From JAXMHN01 sp964578605 (lineage in GTDB: Bacteria; Verrucomicrobiota; Verrucomicrobiia; Limisphaerales; SIBE01): a DNA stretch of 64,000 bases. Location: NCBI GenBank assembly GCA_964578605.1, contig CAZODO010000003.1:1-64000 (forward strand). The letters run 5' to 3'. Each line of letters opens with the position of its first letter. The first letter of the stretch is position 1. The notes below the pieces were generated by a model, which was not told the origin of the DNA, searched no databases, and saw nothing but the letters and a program-made list of their open reading frames with translations. This document shows positions 44,029 to 53,457 of the stretch, piece by piece. The position numbers and the translations under genes were made by a program.

Positions 44029-44819
44029 GGCTCCTCCGTTTCTTCCGTCGCGTTCTCTTCCGGCTCGCGTGTCGCCGGAGAAGAGATTCGACCGGCCGCC
44101 AGCAGCGGTTCCGGCAGACAGACCACGCGCCGGAAGACCTCCACGTCGGAGTCCACTTCCGGGTCGACCGCGGCTTCGACGCTCGTGGTCTCGTTCGTCA
44201 ACGGCTCGCCTGCGAGCCTGATCTCGACGGCCCGCGGGCCTCTCGCGGAACTCCAGGCATCCAGCCAGGCTCGTCCGTCCCAATACCGAAATTGGAGAAA
44301 CTGGAGTTCTTGGATCACCGGCGGTCCTTCAACGACCGGCAGGCCATTCGTGCTCGCCGCCTGCTCGGCCACAGGTGCGGTTCGCTTCCGGACGAGCGGT
44401 TCCTCGGACCGAACCAACCCGCCGCCATTGGTCAGTCCTAAGGGCTCCAACCGGTACTTGATCACCTTAAGATCCGTGGCCGGGTAATCGGCTCTGCCTA
44501 AGGTGCCGCCGCTCCAGGCGGCGAATGAAGGCACATCCGTCTTGACAAACTCAATGCTGGTGGACGTGCCCAGGAAGGTGCGACCCCATTCCGATTCCGG
44601 TTGGAAAGTGCGCAAATCGGAGGTGATGCGGTCCATGACCAGGCGCGCAGCGGCAATTCTCTCTGTTTGCTCGAGAGCTTGGGAACGCAGGTTGGTGGCT
44701 TGGTGGTAGAAGTAGAGGAGGACCAGCAGGATGCCCAGCGCGATCCACAGCGCCAGGACGACCTCCACCAGCGTGAACGCGGTTTGGGGCCTTTGAGTCA
44801 AATGGCGGGCTGTGGACAT
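44025..44819 (-). CDS. gspJ: Type II secretion minor pseudopilin GspJ
   Basis: 264 residues. Prepilin N-terminus TAFTLVEVVLALWIALGIL: cleavage after Ala15 rather than the usual Gly, with Glu at mature position 5. The rest is a beta-rich globular domain (LVMDRITSDLRTFQPES), consistent with GspJ at the pseudopilus tip. It starts 10 bases after gspI and overlaps gspK by 4 bases. The C-terminus is Glu-rich. The GspJ assignment relies on length, operon position and the MDRITSDL pattern. Confidence 0.85.
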   Translation of the reverse strand: MSTARHLTQRPQTAFTLVEVVLALWIALGILLVLLYFYHQATNLRSQALEQTERIAAARLVMDRITSDLRTFQPESEWGRTFLGTSTSIEFVKTDVPSFAAWSGGTLGRADYPATDLKVIKYRLEPLGLTNGGGLVRSEEPLVRKRTAPVAEQAASTNGLPVVEGPPVIQELQFLQFRYWDGRAWLDAWSSARGPRAVEIRLAGEPLTNETTSVEAAVDPEVDSDVEVFRRVVCLPEPLLAAGRISSPATREPEENATEETEEP

Positions 44820-44829
44820 CTCTCAAGCC

Positions 44830-45309
44830 TCAGAAGGAACCCTCCTCACCCATCTCTTCCCCGGCCGCGCCATTGCCGGCGTCCACCGGCATGACCTGGC
44901 TCAAGCGGTAGACCAGCGAATCCTCCGCATACCGGATGACCACTTCGATCCGCTGAGCCGCCCCTGTGCTCTCGAAATCGATTTCGAGTGGAGTGGCGAC
45001 GATCTCCCAGCTCCATTGTTCCAACGGCGGCTCGAACGGTTCCGGTCCGTTGAGCGAAACGCTCTTTAGTCCCAATTGCATTTCCGAGAGGGTTGTGACC
45101 GCAAGATCGGCCGCATGCGCGTTCAGCCGAAGCCGATCCACGGCATCCAGAGAAGAACTCATCCCGCTTGTCAGAATGGAAGCCGCCACGACAAACAACG
45201 CCAGGGCGAGCACCACCTCAAGCAGCACGGCCCCTGATTCCCGGCAGGGCTGCCGCACCGCGGAACCCACGCCGGCCAGGTTGGGTCTGGACGTTGGACG
45301 CATGTGCAT
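44830..45309 (-). CDS. gspI: Type II secretion minor pseudopilin GspI
   Basis: 159 residues with a prepilin signature, SGAVLLEVVLALALFVVA: cleavage after Gly26 and Glu at mature position 5. A short globular domain follows. Length and position between H and J fit GspI. The first residues contain two possible starts (ATG 45309 and ATG 45303); I keep the longer. The acidic C-terminus (GEEMGEEGSF) resembles that of GspJ. Confidence 0.83.
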   Translation of the reverse strand: MHMRPTSRPNLAGVGSAVRQPCRESGAVLLEVVLALALFVVAASILTSGMSSSLDAVDRLRLNAHAADLAVTTLSEMQLGLKSVSLNGPEPFEPPLEQWSWEIVATPLEIDFESTGAAQRIEVVIRYAEDSLVYRLSQVMPVDAGNGAAGEEMGEEGSF

Positions 45310-45341
45310 TGAACCGCTGCTTCATAGGCGGCCCTTCCCAC

Positions 45342-46196
45342 CTAATCGACCCGGCCGACGCTGTTGGTGCCACCCACGGGAATCCGAGGTGTTGCCGCAG
45401 ATCCAGCCGCGGAGGACGACGCGCGTGTGGAGCGCCTGGTTTCCGGCCCCGGAAAGGCACTATCCACCGCGGCTTCCACCGGGTTTGGCAGGGTCTCCTC
45501 CGGGATAAACAAGGACTCTCCGGGAACATCCGACGCCCAAAGCGGATCGCCCGTGGCAGAGAAGAGCCGGTGCGACACCGACCCCGTAATGCCCACCAGG
45601 CGGACCGCCATCCGCTGCTCTACTTCCGCCGCGCGAGGGGCGACAATGATTTCAGCCGAATCGCTTGAACCGTCAGGATAAAAGGTGATGGGCGCCAACG
45701 AAGCCGCCACCGCGCTCTCCACCGGTTCTGCCGCGGCTTCCTCCTCTGCCCCCGCCGCCGGCGGGTGGGAGGCGCTCGATTCCAGCAGCTTGACCGACTC
45801 GACCTGAACAAGGTTATTGACCTCCTGGACGTGCCATTGCGCTTCGATCAGGTCCGCAAAAAAGCCCGGCTGCCCCAGGGGATCAGGTTCCCATGTCGCC
45901 CGGACCTCGCCGGTGCTTGCGGCCAGGTTGTTGGTGGATTCGCTGAAGACCAACTGGACTTTGCGTCCCGAGTTCGCCGCCTGCGCGCGGGCAAAGCGCA
46001 TGAGGGTTTCCAGCCGGGTGGTCCCTTCCTGGAGCTCATTTCCGCGGAGCAGATTGGTGAAGTTGAACACGAGCGCGCCCAGGAACATCACGACGATGAC
46101 CACGACCAGGAGGAGTTCAAGCAAAGTGAACCCTCCGCGATGGCGTCGCGTGCTCGATGGCGCGGGCTGCTGATTCGTTCGGGGCGGCATGCTCAC
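45342..46196 (-). CDS. gspH: Type II secretion pseudopilin GspH
   Basis: 284 residues with the pseudopilin signature RGGFTLLELLLVVVIVVMFLG: cleavage after Gly and Glu at mature position 5. The next segment (TRLETLMRFARAQAANSGRKVQLVF) is the GspH/FimT-type helix and strand. An Ala/Glu-rich linker (about 148-165) and a low-complexity Ser/Ala/Thr tail make it longer than the usual GspH (about 170 residues). The ATG overlaps the gspG stop by 4 bases. Confidence 0.85.
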   Translation of the reverse strand: MSMPPRTNQQPAPSSTRRHRGGFTLLELLLVVVIVVMFLGALVFNFTNLLRGNELQEGTTRLETLMRFARAQAANSGRKVQLVFSESTNNLAASTGEVRATWEPDPLGQPGFFADLIEAQWHVQEVNNLVQVESVKLLESSASHPPAAGAEEEAAAEPVESAVAASLAPITFYPDGSSDSAEIIVAPRAAEVEQRMAVRLVGITGSVSHRLFSATGDPLWASDVPGESLFIPEETLPNPVEAAVDSAFPGPETRRSTRASSSAAGSAATPRIPVGGTNSVGRVD

Positions 46197-46729
46197 TGCT
46201 CAGTTCCCGACGGGATTTCGTTTGCGCGATCCGTTTCGTCAGGCGTCAGTTTGATATCATCATCTGTATCCGGCTGTCCGTCAGGGCCAATGGAGTAAAG
46301 CTTGTACGGAGAGCTGCTCTGACCCTGGAGATCATCCGCCACCAGCGTCTTGTCCAAGACCTCGTACCGGAGCGGGTTTCCCCAAGGGTCTTCCAGCCGG
46401 GTGCCGGGTTTGAGATAGGGGCCCTGCCACTTTTCACCCATGCGCGGGTTTTCGAAATTCGGTTTGACCGTGAGAGCCGTGAGGCCGCCATCCTGTTCAG
46501 ACGGGTAACGCCCGAGATTCAGCCGATAGGTATCCAAGGCGGTCGCCACGTTGCTGATAAGCAACCGAGTCGTGTTCCGCTCCGCACCTTCCTGTTGCGG
46601 GAGCAGGAAGACCACGAGCGCCGAAGCGAGCAGCAGAAGGATGACAATAACAAGAAGGATCTCAATGAGGGTAAAGCCCGCTCTCAGCTTGAGGTTCCTT
46701 CGCGTGGCGGCATTAATGCGGATCTTCAT
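46193..46729 (-). CDS. gspG: Type II secretion major pseudopilin GspG
   Basis: 178 residues. Prepilin signature RAGFTLIEILLVIVILLLLAS, with cleavage after Gly18 and Glu at mature position 5. The diagnostic GspG domain is seen as LDTYRLNLGRYPSEQDGLTAL-like sequence, WQGPYLKPG, DPWGNPL and SIGPDGQPDTDDDI, the last being the calcium-binding loop. It forms the shaft of the pseudopilus. A 160-base gap to gspF upstream contains no gene; an extra promoter or RNA processing site there could allow higher pseudopilin expression, but none is identifiable. Confidence 0.96.
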   Translation of the reverse strand: MKIRINAATRRNLKLRAGFTLIEILLVIVILLLLASALVVFLLPQQEGAERNTTRLLISNVATALDTYRLNLGRYPSEQDGGLTALTVKPNFENPRMGEKWQGPYLKPGTRLEDPWGNPLRYEVLDKTLVADDLQGQSSSPYKLYSIGPDGQPDTDDDIKLTPDETDRANEIPSGTEQ

Positions 46730-46890
46730 AAAATGTTTCTCTTCAAGGCAATCACGTTTTCAGCAGACGACCGCCGTCCGCAGAAAATTCATAACAGAAT
46801 CATCTGACGCCGATCTGTCTCAAAACGGGACAAAACTGTCCAAGAGCCTTACTGGGCGAGCCGATGCTAGCGGCTGCTTCCTGGTACCCT

Positions 46891-48102
46891 CTAATGCTTA
46901 CCTAAAGAGCTAGCCATTGTAAAGATCGGAAGCAGCAAACCCAAGGCCAAGAATCCGATCCCGGCCGCCACCAGGCACAGGATCACTGGCTCGACCAATC
47001 TCACCGCCTGGTCCACCTGCCGGTTCGTCCGCCGCTCCACCGTGTCCGCGATCTGGAGCAAAACCTTGTCCAGCTTGTTCGATTCTTCGGCCACGGAAAT
47101 CATCGCCAGGACCTGATCGGGGAAAAGGCCGCCCGCTGCCAGCGGACCCGAGAGCGACTTCCCTTCACGCACGTTTTCCGTCGCTTCGGCGATCCGTTCG
47201 GCCAGCAAAGCCGATCCGGTGGCGCCCTCCGCAATCTTCAGCGCCTGGAGCATGGGGACACCATTGGCCAGCATGGTTCCCAGGATGCGGCAAAAGCGGG
47301 TGATCGCCAGCATTTGGAAGGCGCTCCCGACCACGGGAATCTTCATTCTGAACCTTTCCAGTCGGCGCCGGTTGGCTTCGTTCTGGAAAGCGGACCATGC
47401 CAAGCCGCCCACGCCTGCCAGGGCAAACGGGATGACATACCAGAATTTTCGCGCCGCGTTGCTCAAGCCGAACAGGATCTGGGTGGGCAGCGGCTTTTGT
47501 GTGCTTCCGGCCAGCAGCGGTTCAAATTTGGGCACGAAGAAGACGAGGGCGGCAATCATGACCCCGGTGCCGAGGGCGGTCAGGAGGGCCGGATAGGTCA
47601 TGGCGCCAAGGACCTTTCCACGAAGATCATCCAGTCGCTCCAGAAATCCGGAAAGGCTCGTGAGCACCTGTTCAAGAAAGGCCGCGCGCTCCCCGGCCTG
47701 GACCATGGCTGTGTGCAACGGCGGGAAGACCTTGGGAAACCCTCGCAACGCCTCGGTGAGCGACTTGCCATCCGCCACTTCCGCCCGCACCTGTTTGAGG
47801 ATCTCCGACAACCGGGGGTTCACCGTCGATCGAATGAGCGAATCCAGCGCCCGCAACAAGGGCACGCCGGACCCGATCAAGTCTGCGAGTTGCCCGTACA
47901 TCATTCCGACATCGCGGTTGCGCACGCGCCCGCCGAAGAGTCTTTTGCCGCCTTTGGCGGCAGTCGGACGGCTTGCCACCGCCAAAGGAAAGAGCCGCTT
48001 GTCCTCCAGCATGCGCAGGACCATCGCCTCGCTCTCGGCCTCCAGGAAGCCCCCGACGCGCTGGCCTGATTCTGTCCGCGCCGTGTATTCGAACCTCATC
48101 AT
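46891..48102 (-). CDS. gspF: Type II secretion inner-membrane platform protein GspF
   Basis: 403-residue GspF/PilC. Two repeated T2SSF domains: the first contains LADLIGSGVPLLRALDSL, the second ILGTMLANGVPMLQALKIAEG. There are three transmembrane segments (near 165-190, 215-235 and at the C-terminus, CLVAAGIGFLALGLLLPIF). It transmits the motion of GspE to the pseudopilus. Its ATG overlaps the gspE stop by 4 bases. Confidence 0.96.
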   Translation of the reverse strand: MMRFEYTARTESGQRVGGFLEAESEAMVLRMLEDKRLFPLAVASRPTAAKGGKRLFGGRVRNRDVGMMYGQLADLIGSGVPLLRALDSLIRSTVNPRLSEILKQVRAEVADGKSLTEALRGFPKVFPPLHTAMVQAGERAAFLEQVLTSLSGFLERLDDLRGKVLGAMTYPALLTALGTGVMIAALVFFVPKFEPLLAGSTQKPLPTQILFGLSNAARKFWYVIPFALAGVGGLAWSAFQNEANRRRLERFRMKIPVVGSAFQMLAITRFCRILGTMLANGVPMLQALKIAEGATGSALLAERIAEATENVREGKSLSGPLAAGGLFPDQVLAMISVAEESNKLDKVLLQIADTVERRTNRQVDQAVRLVEPVILCLVAAGIGFLALGLLLPIFTMASSLGKH

Positions 48103-49769
48103 AGAGCGGTGCAGGTTAACACTTCGTCAACCGTGGTGATGCCCGCGCGCACCTTGTCCCAGCCATCTTCGCGCAACAGTTTCAAACCGGTAGCCCGGCC
48201 CGCCGCGATGATCTGAGGGATGGCAGCGTTCTGGACGATCTTCTCCGAGATCTCTTCACTCATCAGGAGCAGTTCATAAAGCCCTGACCGGCCACGATAC
48301 CCTGTCTTGCGGCACTGTTCGCAACCCGCGCCGTGCCAGAAAACATCGCCCTCCTTCCGATGAAAATCCGGCGGCACTTTATCGTGTTCCACGGCCCCTT
48401 GCGTCTTGCACTTGCTGCAGATCTTGCGGACCAATCGTTGCGCCATGGAGCCGATCAGCGTGCTGCTGACCAGGTAAGGCTCCACCCCCATGTCGATCAA
48501 CCGCAGCGGGGCAGACGCGGCATCGTTGGTGTGCAAGGTCGACAGCACCAAATGCCCGGTGAGGGACGCCTGAATGGCGGCCCGCGCGGTTTCCAGGTCG
48601 CGGATTTCACCGATCATCACCACGTCCGGGTCATGCCGCAGAATGGCGCGCAATCCGCGCTCGAACGTCATGCCCACATTGTGATCCACCGGGATCTGGT
48701 TTACCCCCTGCAAGTGGTATTCCACCGGGTCTTCGACGGTCAAAACCTTGATTTCCGGCCCCACAATCGCGTTCAGCGCCGCGTACAAGGTGGTGGTCTT
48801 GCCGCTGCCCGTCGGCCCGGTCACCAGGATAATCCCGTGCGGCCGGTCGATCAGGCTCTTGAACCGCTTATGGGTGACTTCGTCCATTCCCAACTCCCGC
48901 AGCGTGAAGAGGACGTTCGCCTTATCCAGCAAACGCATCACGATCCCTTCCCCGAACAGCATGGGAATGACGCTCACGCGCACGTCAATCTGGCGTCCGC
49001 CAACCTGGAACTTGATGCGGCCGTCCTGGGGCACACGCCGCTCCGCGATGTTCAAGTTCGCGAGAATCTTGATGCGGCTGATGATCGCCGCTTGGAACCG
49101 GTGCATTTGAGGGGGAATGGCCGCTTCCTGCAGGACGCCATCGATGCGGTACCGGATCGAGAGATTGTGCTCGTAAGGCTCAATGTGAATATCGCTGGCC
49201 CGCTCGTTGACGGCTTCCAGGATGATCTCGTTGACCAGTTTAATGACGCTGGCTTCCTGCGCCATCTCCAACAGGTCCTCGCTGCTCTCCCCGGTGATGC
49301 TCGCCGCCTCCGGCCCGTTCGTCCCCACCATCTCGTCCAGCGTGTCGCCGCCCAGGCCGTAATTGGCCTTGATCACCTTCTCGATCTCGTCCCGGAGCGC
49401 CAGAACCGGCTGAATCGTGAGCCCCGTCAGCAGCCGGATCTCGTCGAATGCGTAGAGATCGAAGGCGTCGCTGGTCGCCACGTTCAATGTCCCGTTGGAA
49501 CGGGAAATGGGCACCAGGCGTTTGCGAAAGACGATTTTCGGGGGGAGCGCCTGCAGGGTCTCCTGATCGATCGCAATATCCTCCAAACTGACAAACGGAA
49601 GCTGCAATTCCTTGGATATCAGCTCAAGCATCTGCCGTTCGGCCACGTATCCCAGTTGAATCGCGGCCCGGTCAAGGCGCAGGGCTTCCGCCCGCTGCAA
49701 GGCCTCCGCTTCTTTCAATTGGCCTGCCGTCAGCAGTCCCTTTTCCAGCAACAGCTTCGTCAACGTCAT
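48099..49769 (-). CDS. gspE: Type II secretion ATPase GspE (PilB-like)
   Basis: 556 residues. An N-terminal MshEN/GspE-N domain (about 1-150; LLEKGLLTAGQLKEAEAL) is followed by the hexameric ATPase: Walker A GPTGSGKTTTLYA near 318, Asp box, Walker B (VVMIGEIRDLETA) and His box (STLHTND). The tetracysteine zinc-binding insert is CSKC, then CEQC, near 448-480. It powers pseudopilus assembly on the cytoplasmic face. First gene of the operon; ATG 49769 gives MTLTKLLLEKG. No pilT-like retraction ATPase accompanies it, which favours secretion over type IV pili. Confidence 0.96.
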   Translation of the reverse strand: MTLTKLLLEKGLLTAGQLKEAEALQRAEALRLDRAAIQLGYVAERQMLELISKELQLPFVSLEDIAIDQETLQALPPKIVFRKRLVPISRSNGTLNVATSDAFDLYAFDEIRLLTGLTIQPVLALRDEIEKVIKANYGLGGDTLDEMVGTNGPEAASITGESSEDLLEMAQEASVIKLVNEIILEAVNERASDIHIEPYEHNLSIRYRIDGVLQEAAIPPQMHRFQAAIISRIKILANLNIAERRVPQDGRIKFQVGGRQIDVRVSVIPMLFGEGIVMRLLDKANVLFTLRELGMDEVTHKRFKSLIDRPHGIILVTGPTGSGKTTTLYAALNAIVGPEIKVLTVEDPVEYHLQGVNQIPVDHNVGMTFERGLRAILRHDPDVVMIGEIRDLETARAAIQASLTGHLVLSTLHTNDAASAPLRLIDMGVEPYLVSSTLIGSMAQRLVRKICSKCKTQGAVEHDKVPPDFHRKEGDVFWHGAGCEQCRKTGYRGRSGLYELLLMSEEISEKIVQNAAIPQIIAAGRATGLKLLREDGWDKVRAGITTVDEVLTCTAL

Positions 49770-50162
49770 GTGCTTTTGCGAGCGCGCTCCACCCCGGAAA
49801 CGCCCAGCAGTTCTTGACTGTCTTTCGCCGCCGTGAATTCGAACCGTTTCGGCTCATGCACGGAGCTTGGAGCATGCCGAGTATGCCCATTTCGGCGGGA
49901 TTGAGCAAGGCAAAGGTTGGATCGAAAGTGCATCCGAAAAGGGATAACGGATGCACCTGTCGATATAGGCAAGGCGTGTTTTGCACGGCTAAACCATCCG
50001 AAACACGTGCCCAAACAACGGGACAGATACTGCCGGTTGACAGGCGTCAGGTCAATTCACCATTCTTACTCCGCCACGCCGCAGAACGCAGCGCTTTCGG
50101 GTGGCGAAGGAAGAATTCCATCATGCGCCCTCGGACCGGGGCCTTGGGCAGCGACATCAGTC

Positions 50163-50294
50163 TTCGTATCTCCTTCGGTATTGGTTCGGCTTTCGTTCGG
50201 CTTTCGTTCGGCTTTGATTCGGTATTCAACCGGAAATGATACGATTTCGACCGAATTAATACAGTATCATTAACGAATTATTACCGAACTAATT
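50163..50294. repeat. Phased 11-bp repeat array (TTCGG-N6 / CCGAA-N6)
   Basis: Exactly twelve 11-bp units (132 bp) without a phase break. TTCGTATCTCC, TTCGGTATTGG, TTCGGCTTTCG twice, TTCGGCTTTGA and TTCGGTATTCA (50163-50228) are followed by two transition units, then CCGAATTAATA, CAGTATCATTA, ACGAATTATTA and CCGAACTAATT (50251-50294). It lies in the ~690-base gap between gspE and the radical-SAM gene and has the same architecture as 10843-10963. The remainder of the gap (49770-50162) shows no gene. Confidence 0.88.
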
Positions 50295-50332
50295 ATGGAG
50301 CAAGTTACGAGAAGAAGGCGCCGAGAGTTATG

Positions 50333-50344
50333 GGGTGATCACCC
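50333..50344. promoter_or_regulatory. Perfect 12-bp palindrome GGGTGATCACCC
   Basis: The dyad lies within a longer near-palindrome (TATGGGGTGATCACCCTA), 40 bases beyond the 11-bp array and 115 bases downstream of the radical-SAM stop. A related sequence (TATGGGGTGTTACCCCA) occurs on the other side of that gene at 52565-52580. A protein-binding dyad is possible. Confidence 0.4.
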
Positions 50345-50458
50345 TATGGGTCGATTCGAGCAGGGTTGATCCGCCACGCGCTCACGAAGTCGTTCCGTCG
50401 TCCTTTCGGCTTCTACTCGCGAGCTTTCGTCGCGATGAAGCGTGGCGATCCTGGCGAT

Positions 50459-52405
50459 TCAGGGCTCGTAGATCTGAAAGACTTGGCTGAGCAAGAGCAG
50501 TTCGGGATGCGCTGCCGAAAGCTGAGGCACGATCAACCGGATCCGCGAGCGGTAGGTCCTCAGTTTATCGCGCAGAGGGCCGAGGTCATCGACCTGGTCC
50601 CAATTCAGGTTCTTCAGGTCCAGCACCAGGCGGCCCTTGGCTCGGGCCATCGAGTCGCGGATCCGTTGCCCGAGGGTTTCGGCGCCAGCGGCCGAAAGCG
50701 TCCCCTCCAACCGCACGCAGACCTGCTTCCTGGCATGGGCCAATTCCACGTGGACGGAGACATTGGGACTTGAAACTCTGTTCCGAAGCTCTTCCCACAA
50801 TTCGAAGGCAGTCGAACGCCGATCGGGCATTCGGTAGCTCGTGCGCGTGAGCCTGGGATGCTGGAAAAGGCCCAGTTTGAGGGTCAGTCCGGTCCAGAGC
50901 GCCCCGCCGACTGCGGCCAGAGCTTTGAATCTTTCCGCCATTCGAGGCGGACCGAGTTCGGCCTGCACGCTTCGTTGGAGGTCGCCGATGTCGCGCCGGA
51001 CGCGGCGATTCGGCCCGAGGAGTCGTCCCGCGAGGAATACCGGATAGGCGGCCCGCAATTCCTGCGCATAGTATCTTGCTTTGCCCCGCAAGGCCGCATC
51101 GGGAGAGTCTCTCAGCTTCAGGTATCCGAGCAGTCGCGATTCCAGAACGCGGAAGATGCTTGGGCCCAGCCGTTGATAATCCTGGTCGAAGCACCAGCGT
51201 TGCAGATCCTGGATCGCTTCCGGCGAAAGCGTCGGATGCTTGATCATGGTCGAAAAACCGTCGGCCCGGCGGTAGAAGAGGTCTTTGTTGCTGGTATAGA
51301 CATCGTGGAGCAGGTTTTCTCGAATCACCCTCTCATAGAAGGGAGTTCCGGGCACCGGCCCGTAAATCAGGAACTGCGCGAGGGCAGGTTTGAGCTTGAG
51401 CAATTGGTCGAGTTCATCGGCGACCACCTCCCGATCCTGATAGTCAAATCCGACAATCATCGAGGTCAACACCGTGATGCCGTGCTCCCGAAATTCTCGA
51501 AGGATTTCAGCCACCGGACGTCCCTGCTGCTTGGCATAGTTGGACCGCGTGCCTTCGTAGCCGATCCAGAGGCCATCGATTCCCATCTCGAGAATCTCCT
51601 GGACGGTGTATTGACTGATCGCTTTGACGCTGGAGAAAGCGAAGATCGAAAGGGTCTTGCCGCCTTGGACAACGCAGTCACGAAACTCCATGGCGCGTTG
51701 CTTGTTGAGCAGGAAATCTTCGTCCACGATCAGGAAGACCAGGTTGGGGTCTGACTCCAAGTAACGTTGGACGACCGCGTAAATGTCTTTGCCCTCCGGC
51801 AGCAGCTTGATGTGCTTGCGCGAAAAGAAGTGCGACGTGCAGCAAAAGTCACAGCCGTTCGGGCAGCCGAGTCCGGCGAAGATCTTACCCGTCGCCGAGA
51901 CCTTCCATCCAAAGACTCGGAGCCAACTCACCAGCATCGGGTGCCGGTAAGGCATCGGGATCGCGGGCTCGCCCAAAAGCCGCCGGAAATAACCGACCCC
52001 TTCCTCCCGGCAAATAAAGTCCGCGTAGGGTTGGAGAACCTCGTCTTTCAGCACGGTCCCGTAGCCGCCCAGGACGATTTTGCTTTGGGGCGCGTAACGG
52101 CGAACAAGCGCGACGGCCTCCTTCATCTTGTGCATCACAGCCATGATGAAAGAGATTCCCACGAAATCGTAACCTTTCCTCAGTTCCCGGATGAGTTCGC
52201 GCTTGGATGGATATTGCAGAACCACCGTTGGCGCATCCAGGTTCTCCGCGATGTAATCCAAGCCAAAGAAGCTGTTGAAGGTCCGGGGGCTAAAAAGGCC
52301 CTGCGCCCGCGTGACCTGGCCGAAAAGGAGTTCATACCCCACGGAGGGCGCGTCGCCATATTTCGGTCCAAGCGGGCGGCAAACGCTGGTTAACAAGATG
52401 CGCAT
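50459..52405 (-). CDS. B12-binding-type radical SAM protein with C-terminal STAS domain
   Basis: About 648 residues. The N-terminal ~160 residues form a cobalamin-binding-like Rossmann domain (YDFVGISFIMAVMHK, IVLGGYGTVL). The radical SAM core carries the 4Fe-4S motif in GCPNGCDFCCTSHF near residue 180 (C-x3-C-x2-C) and continues to about 430. The last ~90 residues (VHVELAHARKQVCVRLEGTL, GRLVLDLKNLNW) look like a STAS/anti-sigma-antagonist fold. The start was set at ATG 52405 (MRILLTSVC); upstream residues are not conserved. Members of this class include BchE- and HpnR-like enzymes acting on lipids or tetrapyrroles, but the substrate here is unknown. It is monocistronic, with dyads on both sides. 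Confidence 0.82.
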   Translation of the reverse strand: MRILLTSVCRPLGPKYGDAPSVGYELLFGQVTRAQGLFSPRTFNSFFGLDYIAENLDAPTVVLQYPSKRELIRELRKGYDFVGISFIMAVMHKMKEAVALVRRYAPQSKIVLGGYGTVLKDEVLQPYADFICREEGVGYFRRLLGEPAIPMPYRHPMLVSWLRVFGWKVSATGKIFAGLGCPNGCDFCCTSHFFSRKHIKLLPEGKDIYAVVQRYLESDPNLVFLIVDEDFLLNKQRAMEFRDCVVQGGKTLSIFAFSSVKAISQYTVQEILEMGIDGLWIGYEGTRSNYAKQQGRPVAEILREFREHGITVLTSMIVGFDYQDREVVADELDQLLKLKPALAQFLIYGPVPGTPFYERVIRENLLHDVYTSNKDLFYRRADGFSTMIKHPTLSPEAIQDLQRWCFDQDYQRLGPSIFRVLESRLLGYLKLRDSPDAALRGKARYYAQELRAAYPVFLAGRLLGPNRRVRRDIGDLQRSVQAELGPPRMAERFKALAAVGGALWTGLTLKLGLFQHPRLTRTSYRMPDRRSTAFELWEELRNRVSSPNVSVHVELAHARKQVCVRLEGTLSAAGAETLGQRIRDSMARAKGRLVLDLKNLNWDQVDDLGPLRDKLRTYRSRIRLIVPQLSAAHPELLLLSQVFQIYEP

Positions 52406-52911
52406 AATATCAATGAGACAGGTGGCCTTGCGGGCGTCGCCCGCCGAATCGCCGACTGGCGCCAAACCACCGTTGGCCGCCCGCCCCGGAGGGTCGTTGG
52501 GGACGGCAAATGGCTTGTCGCGAATTTAACAGGAGACGCTAAGCGCCCCGCGGAACCTCTGACTATGGGGTGTTACCCCACCTCTGCCGAAGCTCGGACC
52601 GAGAGCGCCAAATGCTCGCAAACCCGGAAAACACGGCCCATTCCGTGCCATTGCCTCAGCCGCTCCGGTCGTTTTGCAGGCGTTCCCTTGGTTCTTCCGT
52701 CGACGAATCGACCGATTCTGCTTGCTCCGCGTCCCCCACCTGCGAGGGTGTGAATGTTGCGCCGCTATTTCACTGCGCCTCAGGAAGGCTCCCCGAACCG
52801 TTCGGCACGAACTCCGCCTGAGGAGGATTTATTGAGCTTGGATGGCTTAGATGCGGCGCCAAATAGTCCTTGGCCAATCAATCCCGCCGGGATTAGTGAG
52901 GCGACCGAGGC
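52406..52911. other. Intergenic region with one palindrome
   Basis: About 500 bases with no supported gene. It contains TGGGGT-GTT-ACCCCA (52566-52580), a 6-bp dyad preceded by TA and related to the palindrome at 50333-50344. No promoter could be assigned with confidence. Confidence 0.5.
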
Positions 52912-53451
52912 ATGAAAACAAGCAGAAACGTTGGAATATTTGGGTGGCTCTTCTCGCGAACACCCAAGGAGTCTGGGGAAAAGCCGCTCGCGCCCCTAGG
53001 GAACGATGCGCTCCGCCCGAACCGCGCCGATCCGGTCGAGGGCTCTCCACCCGACGTCGAGCGCCTGGAGAGAGCGGCGGAAAGGGGCGACCCGGTGGCA
53101 CAGAACAGCGTCGGTTTGACGCACACCGTGGGAGGCGGACTGCTCCGCAGTGACGAGGAGGCTCGCAAATGGTTGCGACGCGCGGCTGAACAGGGCTACG
53201 CAGAAGCGCAGTTCAACCTCGGCAACCTGTACCAATCTGCCAGTTTGCGGTCGTCTCCGGCCGGAAGGGGCGAAGCTCGGATTGAAGCCTACGCCTGGTT
53301 CCATCTTGCGGCGGCCCAGGGCCATGCCCAAGCCGCGGCCGCGTGCGAGATGATCAATCTCCAACTGACCGATGCGGAGCTTGCGGAAGGAAATCGCCGG
53401 GCCGATGGCTTCGAATCGAAAAAGGAAATACCGGCCCACGAGAGTCATTGA
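52912..53451 (+). CDS. Sel1-repeat protein
   Basis: 179 residues with two to three Sel1-like helical repeats (LERAAERGDPVAQNSVGLTH; ARKWLRRAAEQGYAEAQFNLG; AYAWFHLAAAQGHAQA). These repeats usually mediate protein-protein contacts. The N-terminal ~45 residues are low-complexity with a short hydrophobic start (NVGIFGWLF); no clear signal peptide is seen. ATG 52912 is the first start. It is followed six bases later by a small gene and then a phage-type domain protein, so it may belong to a small accessory cluster. Confidence 0.8.
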   Translation: MKTSRNVGIFGWLFSRTPKESGEKPLAPLGNDALRPNRADPVEGSPPDVERLERAAERGDPVAQNSVGLTHTVGGGLLRSDEEARKWLRRAAEQGYAEAQFNLGNLYQSASLRSSPAGRGEARIEAYAWFHLAAAQGHAQAAAACEMINLQLTDAELAEGNRRADGFESKKEIPAHESH

Positions 53452-53457
53452 AATGCT

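Noticed and set aside
48099..49769. Type IV pilus system instead of T2SS
   Set aside because: GspE resembles PilB, but the presence of GspG with its calcium loop, GspH, GspI, GspJ and the large GspK, and the absence of pilT, fit type II secretion better.
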